64,000 bases of DNA from assembly GCA_000621185.1 (NCBI GenBank), contig KK211221.1, positions 810,493 through 874,492 of the forward strand. Direction: 5' to 3'. Source of the DNA: Franconibacter pulveris DSM 19144. GTDB taxonomy: Bacteria > Pseudomonadota > Gammaproteobacteria > Enterobacterales > Enterobacteriaceae. Below are positions 1-9,287 of this stretch, piece by piece. Under the pieces are notes generated by a model. It did no database searches and was not told where the DNA came from. It saw only the letters and a list, made by a program, of their open reading frames with translations. A program made the translations under genes and the position numbers. How positions within the stretch are numbered: the stretch's first letter is position 1; each line of letters opens with the position of its first letter.

Positions 1-2
1 AG

Positions 3-263
3 GTGACTACGCCGTCGATGATTGTGCTGTGGGTGGCGGGCGTGGTGATGCTGGTGATGTACGGCCAGTTTCCCCACGCGTGGCTGGTGCTGAAAATTGT
101 CGTGGTGGTGGCGCTCTCGGCACTGCACGGCCTGCTTACCGGGGCGCTGCGCCGTCTTAACAGCGGCGAGCGTTCGCGCTTTACCTGGCTTAGCCAGACG
201 CCTGCGCTGCTTATCGTTGCGGTCATCGTCATTATCGTGCTGGCGATCGTCCGGCCGTTTTAA
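3..263 (+). CDS. HemJ-like (UPF0093/CopD-like) membrane protein, C-terminal part
   Basis: The 86 residues form two hydrophobic segments joined by a basic loop and end in an IVRPF tail. The layout W-L-x-LK, then H-x-L-x-G-x-LRRL, then S-Q-T-P-A-LL-hydrophobic-V-x-PF matches the C-terminal half of the HemJ protoporphyrinogen oxidase family (about 140-150 residues). The real start is probably left of the window; the GTG at position 3 is only the first in-frame start visible. HemJ proteins are inner-membrane proteins of heme synthesis, but many enterobacteria carry HemG instead, so this copy could do something else. It converges on the iron ABC operon. Family assignment is from sequence resemblance only. 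Confidence 0.6.
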   Translation: MTTPSMIVLWVAGVVMLVMYGQFPHAWLVLKIVVVVALSALHGLLTGALRRLNSGERSRFTWLSQTPALLIVAVIVIIVLAIVRPF

Positions 264-311
264 GCGCCCGCGTTGCGAAAAGGCGTCCGTCACCGGTCGG
301 ACGCCCGCTGC

Positions 312-1070
312 TTAAAGAAAGTGAATATGCTTTTTGCCGTGGTAGGGCGAAACTTCAATGCGGGTCTCCACATGAAACACCTCCCGCAGCATCGCTTCGG
401 TCAGCACTTCGTCGGGCGTGCCGCTCGCGACGACCTCCCCTTTCAACATGACGATAAGCGCGTCGCAGAACATGGCGGCATGGTTGAGATCGTGCAGCGC
501 CACGATGCTGGTGACCGGCAGCGCGCTTATCAGCCGCATCAGTTGCATCTGGTGGTGAATATCGAGATGGTTGGTCGGCTCGTCCAGCAGGATCTCTGAA
601 GGCGACTGCGCGAGCGCCCGGGCGATATGCACCCGCTGGCGCTCGCCGCCCGACAGGCTCGGCCAGCCCTGCTCGCTGCGATCGCGCATCTCTACCCGCT
701 CAAGCGCGGCGCTGATAATCGCCTCGTCCTCCTGTGTCCAGGAGGAGAGCGGCGAGTGGTGCGGTATGCGTCCAAGCTTTACCACGTCGCGCACGCGAAT
801 ATTCGCCTCCGTCATGGTGTGCTGTTCAACAAAGGCGACCCGCCGCGCCACGCTTTTCTTCGCCATGCCGGCGATATCGCGCTCATCAAGCAGCACCCTT
901 CCTGCGCAGGGGCGGCGCAACCCGGCGAGGATGCGCAACAGCGACGATTTTCCCGAACCGTTCGGCCCCAGCAAACCCAGCGTCTGCCCGTTTTTCACCT
1001 CAAGCGAGACGTTGTTGACGATACATTTTTTCCCGGCGCGCCAGGAGATATTTTCTGCGCGAATGCTCAT
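312..1070 (-). CDS. Iron-siderophore-type ABC transporter, ATP-binding subunit
   Basis: A 252-residue ABC ATPase of the FecE/FhuC/BtuD type, expected to power import through the permease upstream in the operon. Walker A GPNGSGKS lies at residues 35-42, the signature LSGGERQ at 139-145 and Walker B ILLDEPT at 160-166, followed by the D-loop and switch His in VALHDLNH. I start it at the ATG at 1070, not at the longer open frame to 1220, because MSIRAENISW is where homology begins and this ATG overlaps the permease stop by 4 bp (ATGA), a usual translational coupling. It is last in the operon binding protein-permease-ATPase. The substrate cannot be read from this subunit. Confidence 0.9.
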   Translation of the reverse strand: MSIRAENISWRAGKKCIVNNVSLEVKNGQTLGLLGPNGSGKSSLLRILAGLRRPCAGRVLLDERDIAGMAKKSVARRVAFVEQHTMTEANIRVRDVVKLGRIPHHSPLSSWTQEDEAIISAALERVEMRDRSEQGWPSLSGGERQRVHIARALAQSPSEILLDEPTNHLDIHHQMQLMRLISALPVTSIVALHDLNHAAMFCDALIVMLKGEVVASGTPDEVLTEAMLREVFHVETRIEVSPYHGKKHIHFL

Positions 1071-2113
1071 GCTGCGGTCCTTGAGCGGTATAAAATCACG
1101 GCGAAAAACGGCACGCCGACCAGCGCGGTAACCACCCCGACGGGCAGGCTCTGCGGGGCGATAGCGGTGCGCGAGACGATGTCCGCCAGCACCATAAAAA
1201 TGGCGCCCATCATGGCGCATGCCACCAGCAGCGTGCGGTGCAGCGGGCCGAAGAAGTAGCGCATCACGTGCGGTACCACCAGCCCGACAAAGCCTATCGA
1301 CCCCGCCATGCTGACGATGGTTGCGGTCATCAGCGCGGTTACGGCGAAGAGCATCAGGCGCACATAGCCCACCGGTATGCCGAGCGACGCCGCGGCGTCA
1401 TCGCCAAAAATAAACGCATCGAGCGCTTTGGCGTAGTAGAGGCAGACCGCAAGCCCCAGCAGGACCACGACCAGCACCAGCTGAAACTCCGGCCAGCGCA
1501 CGCCGCTGAAACTGCCCAGCAGCCAGAACATCACGTCACGCGCCTGCTGCGCGCTGGCGGAGGTGCTGATGGTGTAAGCGGTAATGGCGTTGAAAAGCTG
1601 CGACGCGGCGACGCCAGCCAGAATGGTTCGCTCATTGCCACCCCGCGCGCCGTTGGTCAGCACGGCCACAAACAGGAAGGCGAGAAACGCACCGGTGAAA
1701 GCGCCCGCCGAGAGCGACACCGCGCCGGATCCCACGCCCAGCACCACCACTGACACCGCACCGGTGGACGCGCCTGCGGAAACCCCCAGCACATACGGCT
1801 CCGCCAGCGCGTTTTTCAGCAGGCTTTGCAGCACCGCGCCGCAGATGGCGAGCCCGGCGCCGCTGCAGGCCGCCACCAGCGCGCGGCTTAAGCGGAAATC
1901 CCAGATAACGGTTTCATGTATGCGGTTCAGCGGGATAGCGGTAAGCCCCAGCCGGTTAGTGATGGCAAGGAGGGTGGTCTTAAGCGGAATGGAAAGCTCG
2001 CCCACCCCGACGCCAAAGGCGATAACCAGCCCGAGCAGCGCCGCCGAGGCGAGAAACAACCCCAGCCGCTGCGCCGTTTTCCGCGTCTGATGCGAAACCG
2101 CCGCCATCGTCAT
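1067..2113 (-). CDS. FecCD-family iron-siderophore ABC permease
   Basis: A 348-residue very hydrophobic protein with about nine or ten predicted membrane spans. It has the FecCD landmarks: an N-terminal RxxR-like basic stretch, RLSRALVAACSGAGLAICGAVLQ near residue 75, AEPYVLGVSAGAS near 105, and GFVGLVVPHVMR near 275, the coupling-helix motif that contacts the ATPase. It would form the homodimeric inner-membrane channel for iron-siderophore, heme or cobalamin import. Its start overlaps the stop of the upstream binding-protein gene by one base (TAATG), and its end overlaps the ATPase start by 4 bp, so the three genes are one transcription unit. Confidence 0.9.
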   Translation of the reverse strand: MTMAAVSHQTRKTAQRLGLFLASAALLGLVIAFGVGVGELSIPLKTTLLAITNRLGLTAIPLNRIHETVIWDFRLSRALVAACSGAGLAICGAVLQSLLKNALAEPYVLGVSAGASTGAVSVVVLGVGSGAVSLSAGAFTGAFLAFLFVAVLTNGARGGNERTILAGVAASQLFNAITAYTISTSASAQQARDVMFWLLGSFSGVRWPEFQLVLVVVLLGLAVCLYYAKALDAFIFGDDAAASLGIPVGYVRLMLFAVTALMTATIVSMAGSIGFVGLVVPHVMRYFFGPLHRTLLVACAMMGAIFMVLADIVSRTAIAPQSLPVGVVTALVGVPFFAVILYRSRTAA

Positions 2114-3123
2114 TATTTCAGCCCCAGTTTCTCAAGCTGCCCGGCCACCTGCTCCGCGCCGTACAGGGTGCGGATGGTGGGGTTCATCGCCTGGCCGTCC
2201 ATCACCACGATGCGCCCTTTTTTCACCGCCTCAAGCTGGCTGACCGCCGGGTCGCTTTTCAGGAACTTAATTTTCTCCTGCGCGTTATCAAGCGCCCAGC
2301 GGTTACGGTCGAGGTTCGAGACCACAATCACATCCGGATTGGCGGCGATAATGCTCTCCCAGCTTACCGTCGGCCATTCGCTGTCAGACTGTATGGCGTT
2401 CTTACCGCCAAGCAGGCTCGCGATAAAGCCCGAGGCGCTGTTTTTACCGCCCACATAGGCGTCTGAGGAAGGTGAAGCGCTGGAGAACCAGAACAGGTAA
2501 GTGGTCTCTTTGCCGGCGTGGCCGAATTTCTCGCGAAGCTTACTTTCACGGGCTTTGAAATCGGCTATCAGCGCCTTGCCCCGCGCTTCGACGTTAAAGA
2601 TGGTCGCCAGCTCTTCTATCTCCTGATAGAGCCAGGACATGTTCCACAGCTCGCTGCGGCTGCCGTAGATATCGCCGGTGTTCTTTTTCGTGACGCAGAC
2701 GCCGGGCGAAAGGTAGCTGTTTATTCCCACCGCCGCGAAATCTTCGCGCTTCGCCACTTTGCTGTCCGGCCCCAGCAGCAGCGGGAGCTGCGCGGCGACA
2801 AAATCAGGCGACTGCGCGAGAATAGATTCAAGCGTCGGGATCTCCACCGTCAGCACCTTAACCTTTTCGTTCTGCTTCGCAAGCGCTGGCAACACTTTCG
2901 TCGGCCAGAAGGCGCTGGCGACCATTTTGTCCTCAAGCCCCAGCAGCAGCATTATCTCGGCGGTGTTCTGTCCCAGGGCGACCATGCGCGCCGGGGGCTG
3001 TGTAAAGGTGACTTTCTCGCCGCAGTTTTCAAGCGTCAGCGGATAGACTGTCGCAAGCGCCGCGCTGCTGCCTGCCATCAGAAGCCCTGCCGCCAGCAGC
3101 AGCGTTTTTACCCTTCTCATCAT
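2113..3123 (-). CDS. Iron-siderophore-type periplasmic binding protein
   Basis: A 336-residue protein with a signal peptide (MMRRVKTLLLAAGLL, cleavage near ALA/TVYPL) and a class III (FepB/FhuD-like) binding fold. The opening ENCGEKVTFTQPPARMVALG is typical of ferric-siderophore binding proteins, as are TAEIMLLLGLEDKMV and, near the C-terminus, PDVIVVSN and KKGRIVVMDGQ. Cysteines near residues 34 and 143 may form a disulfide. It is first in the importer operon, with a good ribosome site (AAAGG) ahead of the tandem ATG codons; I use the first. A Fur-like box lies about 120-140 bp upstream. The ligand is inferred from family and regulation, not shown. Confidence 0.85.
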   Translation of the reverse strand: MMRRVKTLLLAAGLLMAGSSAALATVYPLTLENCGEKVTFTQPPARMVALGQNTAEIMLLLGLEDKMVASAFWPTKVLPALAKQNEKVKVLTVEIPTLESILAQSPDFVAAQLPLLLGPDSKVAKREDFAAVGINSYLSPGVCVTKKNTGDIYGSRSELWNMSWLYQEIEELATIFNVEARGKALIADFKARESKLREKFGHAGKETTYLFWFSSASPSSDAYVGGKNSASGFIASLLGGKNAIQSDSEWPTVSWESIIAANPDVIVVSNLDRNRWALDNAQEKIKFLKSDPAVSQLEAVKKGRIVVMDGQAMNPTIRTLYGAEQVAGQLEKLGLK

Positions 3124-3244
3124 TAACCTTTCTTTTTTTATAAGCTGTCACCCACGCCTGCGCCCGTGCCGGAGCAGACCCTGACCACCCGGCCTGCACG
3201 CTCGTCGCTGCATTTTCTGCGGCCAGGCCGTTCGCTGCGACGAT

Positions 3245-3263
3245 GTAAATGAAACTCATTCGT
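3245..3263. promoter_or_regulatory. Candidate Fur box
   Basis: GTAAATGAAACTCATTCGT matches the 19-bp Fur consensus GATAATGATAATCATTATC at 12 positions. It overlaps a perfect inverted repeat, CTCATTCG-TAG-CGAATGAG (3255-3273). It lies between the divergent iron ABC operon and the MFS gene and could serve both. Rest of the 3124-3426 intergenic: a second inverted repeat (3334-3357), otherwise nothing recognised. Confidence 0.55.
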
Positions 3264-3333
3264 AGCGAATGAGCGGTTATACCGGGGCCTCCGGGCCTTG
3301 TCAATCAAGGCGCCGCGCCGCTTAAGGGCGGCT

Positions 3334-3357
3334 AAATAGTTTTACTTTTAACTATTT
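3334..3357. promoter_or_regulatory. Inverted repeat, possible operator upstream of MFS gene
   Basis: AAATAGTT and AACTATTT form a perfect 8-bp inverted repeat separated by 8 bases, about 70-95 bp before the MFS start codon. It has the look of a dimeric-regulator operator or part of an AT-rich promoter; no regulator can be named. Confidence 0.3.
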
Positions 3358-3426
3358 GCCGCATAACGATTCTGCTAACCCGATGCAGCGCAACGCCGCG
3401 ATTCCTGCTACGCTTTTGCGCCGCTA

Positions 3427-4701
3427 ATGGACAACGCAGATGGATGGAGCATGCCTGCCTTTTTTTATCGCCCCCCTTCACGCCTCTGGCCGCCCTTGCT
3501 GTTAGGCAGTCAGCTGGTGTTTAACATCGGCTTTTACGCCGTGGTGCCGTTTCTGGCGATTTTTCTGCGTGACGATATGCGCCTTTCCGGCGGGGCCATC
3601 GGGCTGGTGATTGGCTTACGCACCTTCTCCCAACAGGGGATGTTTTTACTGGGCGGCGCGCTGGCGGACCGCTTCGGCGCGCGCGGCGTTATCCTCTGCG
3701 GCTGCCTGGTGCGCATTTCCGGCTACCTGCTGCTGGCGCTCGGCGCGACGCTCTGGCCGATTGTGCTGGGCGCCTGCTTAACCGGCATCGGCGGCGCGCT
3801 CTTCTCCCCGTCGATTGAAGCGCTGCTGGCGAAGGCGGGCACCCAAAGCGAGGCGGCAGGCAAGCGCAGCCGCGCCGAGTGGTTCGCCCTGTTCGCGGTC
3901 TGCGGCGAGCTTGGCGCGGTGCTTGGCCCGGTGCTTGGTTCGCTGCTGGCGGGGTTCGGCTTCCAGCGGGTGGCGCTGGCGGGAGCGGGCGTATTCGTGC
4001 TGGCGCTGCTGGTGCTTTTCTTCACCCTGCCGCGTACCCCGCGCAAGCAGGCGGCGCTGCACATCGCCCCCTGGTGGCAGACCTTCCGCAACCGCCGTTT
4101 CGTGGCGTTTATCGTCGCTTACAGCGCCTACCTTTTCAGTTACAACCAGCTCTACCTGGCGCTGCCGGTGGAGCTGCGCCGCTCCGGCAGCAGCGAGAGC
4201 GACCTCGGACCGCTTTTTGTGCTCGCCTCGCTGCTGATTATCGCGCTGCAACTGCCGCTGGCGCGCCTCGCCCGGCGCTGCGGCGCGGCGCGCATTCTGC
4301 CGCTGGGCTTCGCGCTGCTGGCCGCCGCCTTTGCAAGCGTGGCGCTGTTCGCCGCCGACACGCCGCCCGCAGGCTGGCAGCGGCTGCTGCCCGCCGTCTG
4401 CATGGTGACGCTGCTGACGCTTGGTCAGATGCTGATTGTGCCGGTGGGCATGGATTTAATTCCCCGCTTCGCAAGCGACCAGAACCTTGGCGCGCATTAC
4501 GGCGCGCTGGCTTCCATGGGCGGTCTTGCCGTGCTGGCGGGCAACTTTGCGCTGGGCGGCCAGCTTGACCATGCATTGACCCCTTCGCCGCAGGCGACGC
4601 TGCCCTGGCTGTGGCTTGCCGCCGTGCCGCTGTGCAGCGCGCTGGCGATGGTGTTTATCTGCCGTCCGTTTACGCGAGCCGCCCGCGCAGGAAGTCAATA
4701 A
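3427..4701 (+). CDS. MFS exporter (DHA1-type, 12 membrane spans)
   Basis: A 424-residue major facilitator protein. Motif A-like GGALADRFGARGV lies after the second span near residues 76-88, and GACLTGIGGALFSPSIEALLA is a motif C-like stretch typical of antiporters of the MdtH/YceL kind. A second start, ATG at 3451 (MPAFFYRPPS), has a plausible GGA spacing and may be the true one. The gene shares its upstream region, including the Fur-like box, with the iron ABC operon, so export of a siderophore or related metabolite is a reasonable guess; a drug exporter is equally possible. Its last 32 bp overlap the convergent LysR gene. Confidence 0.8.
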   Translation: MDNADGWSMPAFFYRPPSRLWPPLLLGSQLVFNIGFYAVVPFLAIFLRDDMRLSGGAIGLVIGLRTFSQQGMFLLGGALADRFGARGVILCGCLVRISGYLLLALGATLWPIVLGACLTGIGGALFSPSIEALLAKAGTQSEAAGKRSRAEWFALFAVCGELGAVLGPVLGSLLAGFGFQRVALAGAGVFVLALLVLFFTLPRTPRKQAALHIAPWWQTFRNRRFVAFIVAYSAYLFSYNQLYLALPVELRRSGSSESDLGPLFVLASLLIIALQLPLARLARRCGAARILPLGFALLAAAFASVALFAADTPPAGWQRLLPAVCMVTLLTLGQMLIVPVGMDLIPRFASDQNLGAHYGALASMGGLAVLAGNFALGGQLDHALTPSPQATLPWLWLAAVPLCSALAMVFICRPFTRAARAGSQ

Positions 4702-5557
4702 ACGCGCGCACCTTTTCCGACACGTGCCCGGTGTCCGGGTAGACCGCGTAAACGCCCTGCGCCGGAAAGCGGTAGTCCGGCAGCAGATGGCACAGGTCGC
4801 CCGCTTCCAGCGACGGTCGCGCCAGCCAGTCGGGCAGCAACGCCACGCCGCCGCCCTCCCGGGCGAACGCCAGCAATGCCGAGGCGCTGTCTGCCGACAG
4901 CACAGCGGGCCGGGTGATGGCAAAATCCAGCGTCTGCCGCTGTGGGCCGGTGAGCTGCCAGCGCAGAGGCGAAGGCAGACGGCTATGGATTATCCATTCT
5001 GCTTGTGCCAGCGCTTCGGGCGAGGCAATGGGGTTTTCTTTCAGCCACTGCCGCGAGGCGACGGGCAGCACCTCAAAACGGGTGAGCAGCGCCGCGCGGT
5101 AGGTAGAGTCCGCCAGCGTGCCAAGCCGTATCGCCACATCAAAGCGTTCGGCGATCAGATCGGCATGCTGCGACGACGAGACGTGGCGGATGCGCAGCGC
5201 CGGATGCGCCCGCCGAAACGCCGCCAGCGCCGGAATGACTACCTGCGCGCCATATTCGCTGGTACTGGTGATGCGCAACTCGCCGCGCAGCCCGCCGTGA
5301 TGACGCTGCGCCTCTTCCCGCATCGCCTGCGCCTCCTGCAACAACGCGGCGGCGCGCCGGTAAAAGGCTTCTCCCGCCTCCGTCAGCGCCAGCCGCCGCG
5401 TGGTGCGCAGCAAAAGCGACACGCCTAACTCTTTTTCCAGTTGCCGGACGTTAAAACTCACGACCGCTTTAGTCATCCCAAGCGCGGCCGCCGCTGCCGT
5501 AAAGCTGCCCGCCTCCGCCACTGCCACAAAGGCCGCCACCCGCTGCAAATTCAGCAT
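4670..5557 (-). CDS. LysR-family transcriptional regulator
   Basis: A 295-residue LysR protein: winged helix-turn-helix at residues 4-62 (RVAAFVAVAEAGSFTAAAAALGMTK, then VRQLEKELGVSLLLRTTRR), followed by the LysR substrate-binding domain (LRGELRITSTSEYGAQVVIPAL; later FAREGGGVALLPDW). I start at the ATG at 5557 because a TTG at 5578 would add residues not typical of the family. It is divergent from the 14-span MFS exporter at 5664, with about 106 bp between, the usual LysR arrangement for control of its neighbour. Ligand unknown. Confidence 0.85.
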   Translation of the reverse strand: MLNLQRVAAFVAVAEAGSFTAAAAALGMTKAVVSFNVRQLEKELGVSLLLRTTRRLALTEAGEAFYRRAAALLQEAQAMREEAQRHHGGLRGELRITSTSEYGAQVVIPALAAFRRAHPALRIRHVSSSQHADLIAERFDVAIRLGTLADSTYRAALLTRFEVLPVASRQWLKENPIASPEALAQAEWIIHSRLPSPLRWQLTGPQRQTLDFAITRPAVLSADSASALLAFAREGGGVALLPDWLARPSLEAGDLCHLLPDYRFPAQGVYAVYPDTGHVSEKVRAFIDFLRGRLA

Positions 5558-5663
5558 ACCTGCCCTGCCGATTGTCAAAATAAGGTTGACAGTGTATCAG
5601 CCCGCCCCCCGTTTATCCGCCCTGTGCCGCCGCTTACAGTAGGCATCTACCGGAGGAGGCGTT

Positions 5664-7046
5664 ATGTCTTATCGCAGCAAAGTGGCCGTGGTTTACCTGC
5701 TCGGCTTTTTCATCGACCTGATTAATATGTTTATCGCGAATGTCGCTTACCCGGCGATAGCGCATAGTCTGCGGGCTTCCGTCGCCGGACTTGCCTGGGT
5801 CAGCAACGGCTACATTATGGGCCTGACGCTGGCCATTCCCCTGAGCGCCTGGCTTACGCAGCGGGCCGGGGCGCGGCAGGTTTTCCTGCTCTCGCTGGCG
5901 CTGTTTACCCTTGCCACCGCCGCCGCCAGCTTCGCGGATTCCCTCAGCGCCCTGGTGTTCTGGCGCGTGGCGCAGGGTGCGGGCGGCGGGTTGCTTATCC
6001 CGGTAGGCCAGGCGCTGGCCTGGCGGCTTTATGCGCCGCATGAGCGGGCGAAAATCGCCTCGGCGGTCATGCTGGTGGGCCTGCTGGCGCCGGCGCTTTC
6101 GCCCGCTGCGGGCGGCCTGTTGATTACGGCGCTCGGCTGGCGCGGGGTCTTTTTCGCCAGCCTGCCGCTGGCGCTGGCCACGCTTGCGCTGGCGTATTGC
6201 TGGCTGCGCCGCGAAGCGCCTGCCGACCGGTCGGCCCCGCCAGACGCCGCCGGGTTAGCCCTGGGGTGCGGCGCGCTGTTTCTGCTGCTGTTCGGCCTTA
6301 CGCGTCTTAGCGGCTCGCACGCAACGGGGCTTGCGGCGTTTCTGCTGTTGGCAGGCGGAACCCTGCTTGCGCTGTTTGCGCGCCGCTGTCGTAAACGCCC
6401 CGCCCCTGTGCTCAACCTGAACCTGCTGGCCGACCCGCTGCTGCGCTTTTCTATGGCGGTGTACCAGGGCGTGCCGGGCGTGTTTATCGGTATCAGCCTG
6501 GTCGCCATGCTCTGGCTGCAAAACCAGCTCGGCCTGACGCCCAGCGCCGCGGGCATGCTGATGATGCCCTGGTCGCTCGGCTCGTTTCTGGCGATTTGCC
6601 TGACCGGCAAAACCTTCAACGCCCTGGGGCCGAGGCCGCTGATTATGGCGGGCTGCCTGTTGCAGGCGGCGGGGATCGCGTTGCTCACGCAGATTGAGAG
6701 CGGCGAGCAGCAGGCCGTGCTGGCTGGCGCCTTCGCGCTGATGGGCGTGGGCGGCAGTTTGTGCAGCAGCGCTGCCCAGAGCAGCGCCTTTCTTAACACA
6801 CCGAATGCCGCCCTGCCGGACGCCGCCGCGCTGTGGAACATTAACCGCCAGCTCAGCTTTTGCTTTGGCGTGGCGCTTTTTACGCTGCTGCTTGACCAGC
6901 TCTGCGCGCACTTCGCGCCAGCGCAGGCTTACTGCTGGACATTCTGGTGCGCCGCGCTGGCGACGCTGCTGCCGCTGCCGCTCTGCTTTCGTCTTGATAA
7001 CCGCGCGGTTAAGCTGCGCCTCGTACCGAAACAGGAGACCTCATGA
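5664..7046 (+). CDS. DHA2-type MFS exporter (14 spans)
   Basis: A 460-residue drug:H+ antiporter of the EmrB/QacA type. N-terminal FFIDLINMFIANVAYPAIAHSL is the variant of the DHA2 motif D region (usually LDxTIVNVALP), followed by WVSNGYIMGLTLAIPLSAWLTQRAGARQVF with motif A, and the antiporter motif C-like AQGAGGGLLIPVGQA. A strong ribosome site (GGAGGAGG) precedes the ATG. It overlaps the next gene by 4 bp (ATGA), so the two are co-translated, and it is divergent from the LysR regulator. Substrate unknown. Confidence 0.85.
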   Translation: MSYRSKVAVVYLLGFFIDLINMFIANVAYPAIAHSLRASVAGLAWVSNGYIMGLTLAIPLSAWLTQRAGARQVFLLSLALFTLATAAASFADSLSALVFWRVAQGAGGGLLIPVGQALAWRLYAPHERAKIASAVMLVGLLAPALSPAAGGLLITALGWRGVFFASLPLALATLALAYCWLRREAPADRSAPPDAAGLALGCGALFLLLFGLTRLSGSHATGLAAFLLLAGGTLLALFARRCRKRPAPVLNLNLLADPLLRFSMAVYQGVPGVFIGISLVAMLWLQNQLGLTPSAAGMLMMPWSLGSFLAICLTGKTFNALGPRPLIMAGCLLQAAGIALLTQIESGEQQAVLAGAFALMGVGGSLCSSAAQSSAFLNTPNAALPDAAALWNINRQLSFCFGVALFTLLLDQLCAHFAPAQAYCWTFWCAALATLLPLPLCFRLDNRAVKLRLVPKQETS

Positions 7047-7420
7047 ACCCTTATTTTACCGAAGTGCTGCAAGCCCATGTCGCGATTGAAGCCTGGCTAG
7101 GCAAAGGCGATGGCGACGTGAACGCCCTTATCGCCCGCTTTAGCCCGGACTATTCCATGATTACGCTTTCCGGCGCGGTGCTGAACCACGACCAGCTGAG
7201 CCAGTTTTTTCTCGCGCAGCGCGCCGCAAAGCCAGGCCTGCGCATTGAAGTGGATGAGATGCGCCTGCTTGCCGAGTGGCCGCAAGGTGCGGCGGTGAGC
7301 TACCGCGAACGCCAGAGCCTGCCGGGACAGCCCGCGACCACCCGCCGCTCTACCGTCATTTTCACCTTAAAAGAGAGCCAGCCGCTGTGGCGCCACCTGC
7401 ACGAGACGGCGGAAGGCTAA
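7043..7420 (+). CDS. Small SnoaL/DUF4440-like protein
   Basis: A 125-residue soluble protein with the cone-shaped SnoaL/NTF2-like pattern: an N-terminal helix (FTEVLQAHVAIEAWL), FSPDYSMITLSGAVLNHDQLSQFF, then strands ending in SYRERQ and TVIFTLKESQPLWRHLHET. The family includes enzymes and non-enzymatic ligand binders; no catalytic residue can be assigned. It overlaps the MFS gene by 4 bp and probably acts with it, perhaps on the same compound. A bidirectional terminator follows at 7517. Confidence 0.65.
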   Translation: MNPYFTEVLQAHVAIEAWLGKGDGDVNALIARFSPDYSMITLSGAVLNHDQLSQFFLAQRAAKPGLRIEVDEMRLLAEWPQGAAVSYRERQSLPGQPATTRRSTVIFTLKESQPLWRHLHETAEG

Positions 7421-7516
7421 CCTCCCCGGCAGCAAAAGCGGTTTACGCCCATACTCAAACGCTGTGCAGTTTTTGCTTTCAGCGATGCGCCCAACGGCGA
7501 TGGAGTGAACGCGACA

Positions 7517-7542
7517 AAAAAGCCGGGCTTACCCGGCTTTTT
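7517..7542. terminator. Bidirectional intrinsic terminator
   Basis: Stem AAAAGCCGGG / CCCGGCTTTT with a CTTA loop, T-rich on both strands, between the convergent SnoaL-like gene and the chemotaxis receptor gene. Confidence 0.85.
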
Positions 7543-7562
7543 GCGTCACGCGGTTAGCGCTT

Positions 7563-9146
7563 TTATGCCGCGACGGGCGTTAGCGCCGCCGCCGTCGGTT
7601 GCAGCGGTTTTTCATCGCCGTTAGCCGGCAGTTGGAAAGTGGAAACGGAGGTGTTCAGCTGCGTCGCCTGGTCTTGTAAAGACTGCCCGGCGGCGGCGGA
7701 TTGCTCAACCAGCGCCGAGTTGTGCTGCGTCATCGCGTCAATCTGGTTCACCGCCTGGCTCACCTGCTGAATGCCCTCGCCCTGCTCTCTGGAGGCGAGC
7801 GCGATTTCGCTGACGATATCAGCGACCCGCTTAATCGCCCCTTTCACGTCACCGATGGTCCCGCTTACTTGCGTCGCCTGCGCGGAGCCGTTTTCGATTA
7901 ATGAAACCGAAGTGGCGATAAGATCCTTAATCTCTTTCGCCGCCGTGGCGGAGCGCTGCGCCAGCGTGCGTACTTCCCCGGCCACCACGGCAAAACCGCG
8001 CCCCTGCTCGCCCGCGCGCGCCGCTTCCACCGCGGCGTTCAGGGCGAGGATGTTGGTCTGGAAAGCGATGCCTTCAATGATATTGGTTATCTCAGAAATT
8101 TTGGTTGAACCGGCGCGAATGTCGTTAATCGTGCTGACCATTTGCTGCACCGCAGCGTTGCTGTCGCCGGCAATGTTGTCGGCATCTTTCGCAAGAATGT
8201 TGGCCTGATGCGCGCTTTCCACATTCTGGCGAACCGTTTCCGTCAACTGGGTCATGGTGGAGGCGGTTTGCTCAATGGCGGCGGCCTGCTCTTCGGTGCG
8301 CGAGGCGAGGTCAGCATTACCCATCACAATTTCGCCAGAAGCGCTGGAAACGGCGCTTGCCGACAGTTTTATGCCGCTCACAATGCCCGCAAGCTGCGAT
8401 TGCATTTCATTCAGGCTGAACAGCAGGCTGCTGTTGTCGTGCGGCTTCAGCGCCACCGAAGAGGTGAGATCGCCGCTGGCCACTTTTTTGGCGATCAGCG
8501 CCGCGTAATCCGGTTCGCCGCCAAGCTTGCGGTACAGGTTGCGGGCAAGGGTCCAGCCCAGCAGGCCGATCACCAGCATCAGCACGCCGCCAATCGCGAG
8601 CAACGCTTTCGCGCTCTGCCAGAAGGCCGTGTCGATATCGTCAATGTAATCGCCGGTTCCCACAATCCAGTCCCAGGGTTTAAACCAGACAACGCCGTAG
8701 AGCTTTTGTACTTTCTCCGTTGCGCCAGGCTTGGTTCCCCATGCGGTCAGCGTGGCGGTTTCCCGTCCTTCCAGCGCCGCGCGATAGCGTACGCCCGCCT
8801 CTTTGCCGCCTTTGGCGTCCACGGTGCCGATACGCTTCGCATCCGGATGAACGTAGTTGACGTCGTTAGCATACCCCCTTGCCCAGAAGTAAAGCTGGTC
8901 GTGCCGCAGGCTGCCGAGAATACGGCGGGCTTCCGCCTGCGCCTGTTCGCGGGTGAGCTTGCCAGCCTGTTCCTGCTCATAGAGTTTGTCGAGGGAGGAT
9001 TTCGCCAGCGTCACCAGCGTGGTGACCTGCCCGGTGCGCTCCTGCAGCATGGTGTGCTTGAGGGTGGAAAGGGAGACGGCGGCGAGCGTCGTGACGCCAA
9101 TCAGCGCCACCAGACAGAGCCAGAGAATGTGAGTACGGAGTTTCAT
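7563..9146 (-). CDS. Methyl-accepting chemotaxis protein, single Cache sensor
   Basis: A 527-residue receptor. N-terminal span at about 7-28, periplasmic sCache_2-type domain at about 30-185 ([43 protein letters not shown]), second span at about 187-207, HAMP at about 208-262, then the cytoplasmic coiled-coil signalling domain with the conserved tip [20 protein letters not shown] and [17 protein letters not shown]. sCache_2 domains in this context often bind small organic acids, but the ligand here is unknown. The C-terminus ends in TPVAA and has no NWETF-type pentapeptide, so adaptation enzymes would have to be recruited through other receptors. No chemotaxis genes adjoin it. Confidence 0.9.
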   Translation of the reverse strand: MKLRTHILWLCLVALIGVTTLAAVSLSTLKHTMLQERTGQVTTLVTLAKSSLDKLYEQEQAGKLTREQAQAEARRILGSLRHDQLYFWARGYANDVNYVHPDAKRIGTVDAKGGKEAGVRYRAALEGRETATLTAWGTKPGATEKVQKLYGVVWFKPWDWIVGTGDYIDDIDTAFWQSAKALLAIGGVLMLVIGLLGWTLARNLYRKLGGEPDYAALIAKKVASGDLTSSVALKPHDNSSLLFSLNEMQSQLAGIVSGIKLSASAVSSASGEIVMGNADLASRTEEQAAAIEQTASTMTQLTETVRQNVESAHQANILAKDADNIAGDSNAAVQQMVSTINDIRAGSTKISEITNIIEGIAFQTNILALNAAVEAARAGEQGRGFAVVAGEVRTLAQRSATAAKEIKDLIATSVSLIENGSAQATQVSGTIGDVKGAIKRVADIVSEIALASREQGEGIQQVSQAVNQIDAMTQHNSALVEQSAAAGQSLQDQATQLNTSVSTFQLPANGDEKPLQPTAAALTPVAA

Positions 9147-9287
9147 TTTTAGCCTTATGTAAAATTTTATTATTCATATAGTTATCGTCTTGTTAATCGA
9201 TTGCTTTAACTGGTACAACCACTTATACAGGCACAGTGTGAACGGCGCTGATAAGCTGAAATCTACCGGCCGTTACAGGAGGAAGCG

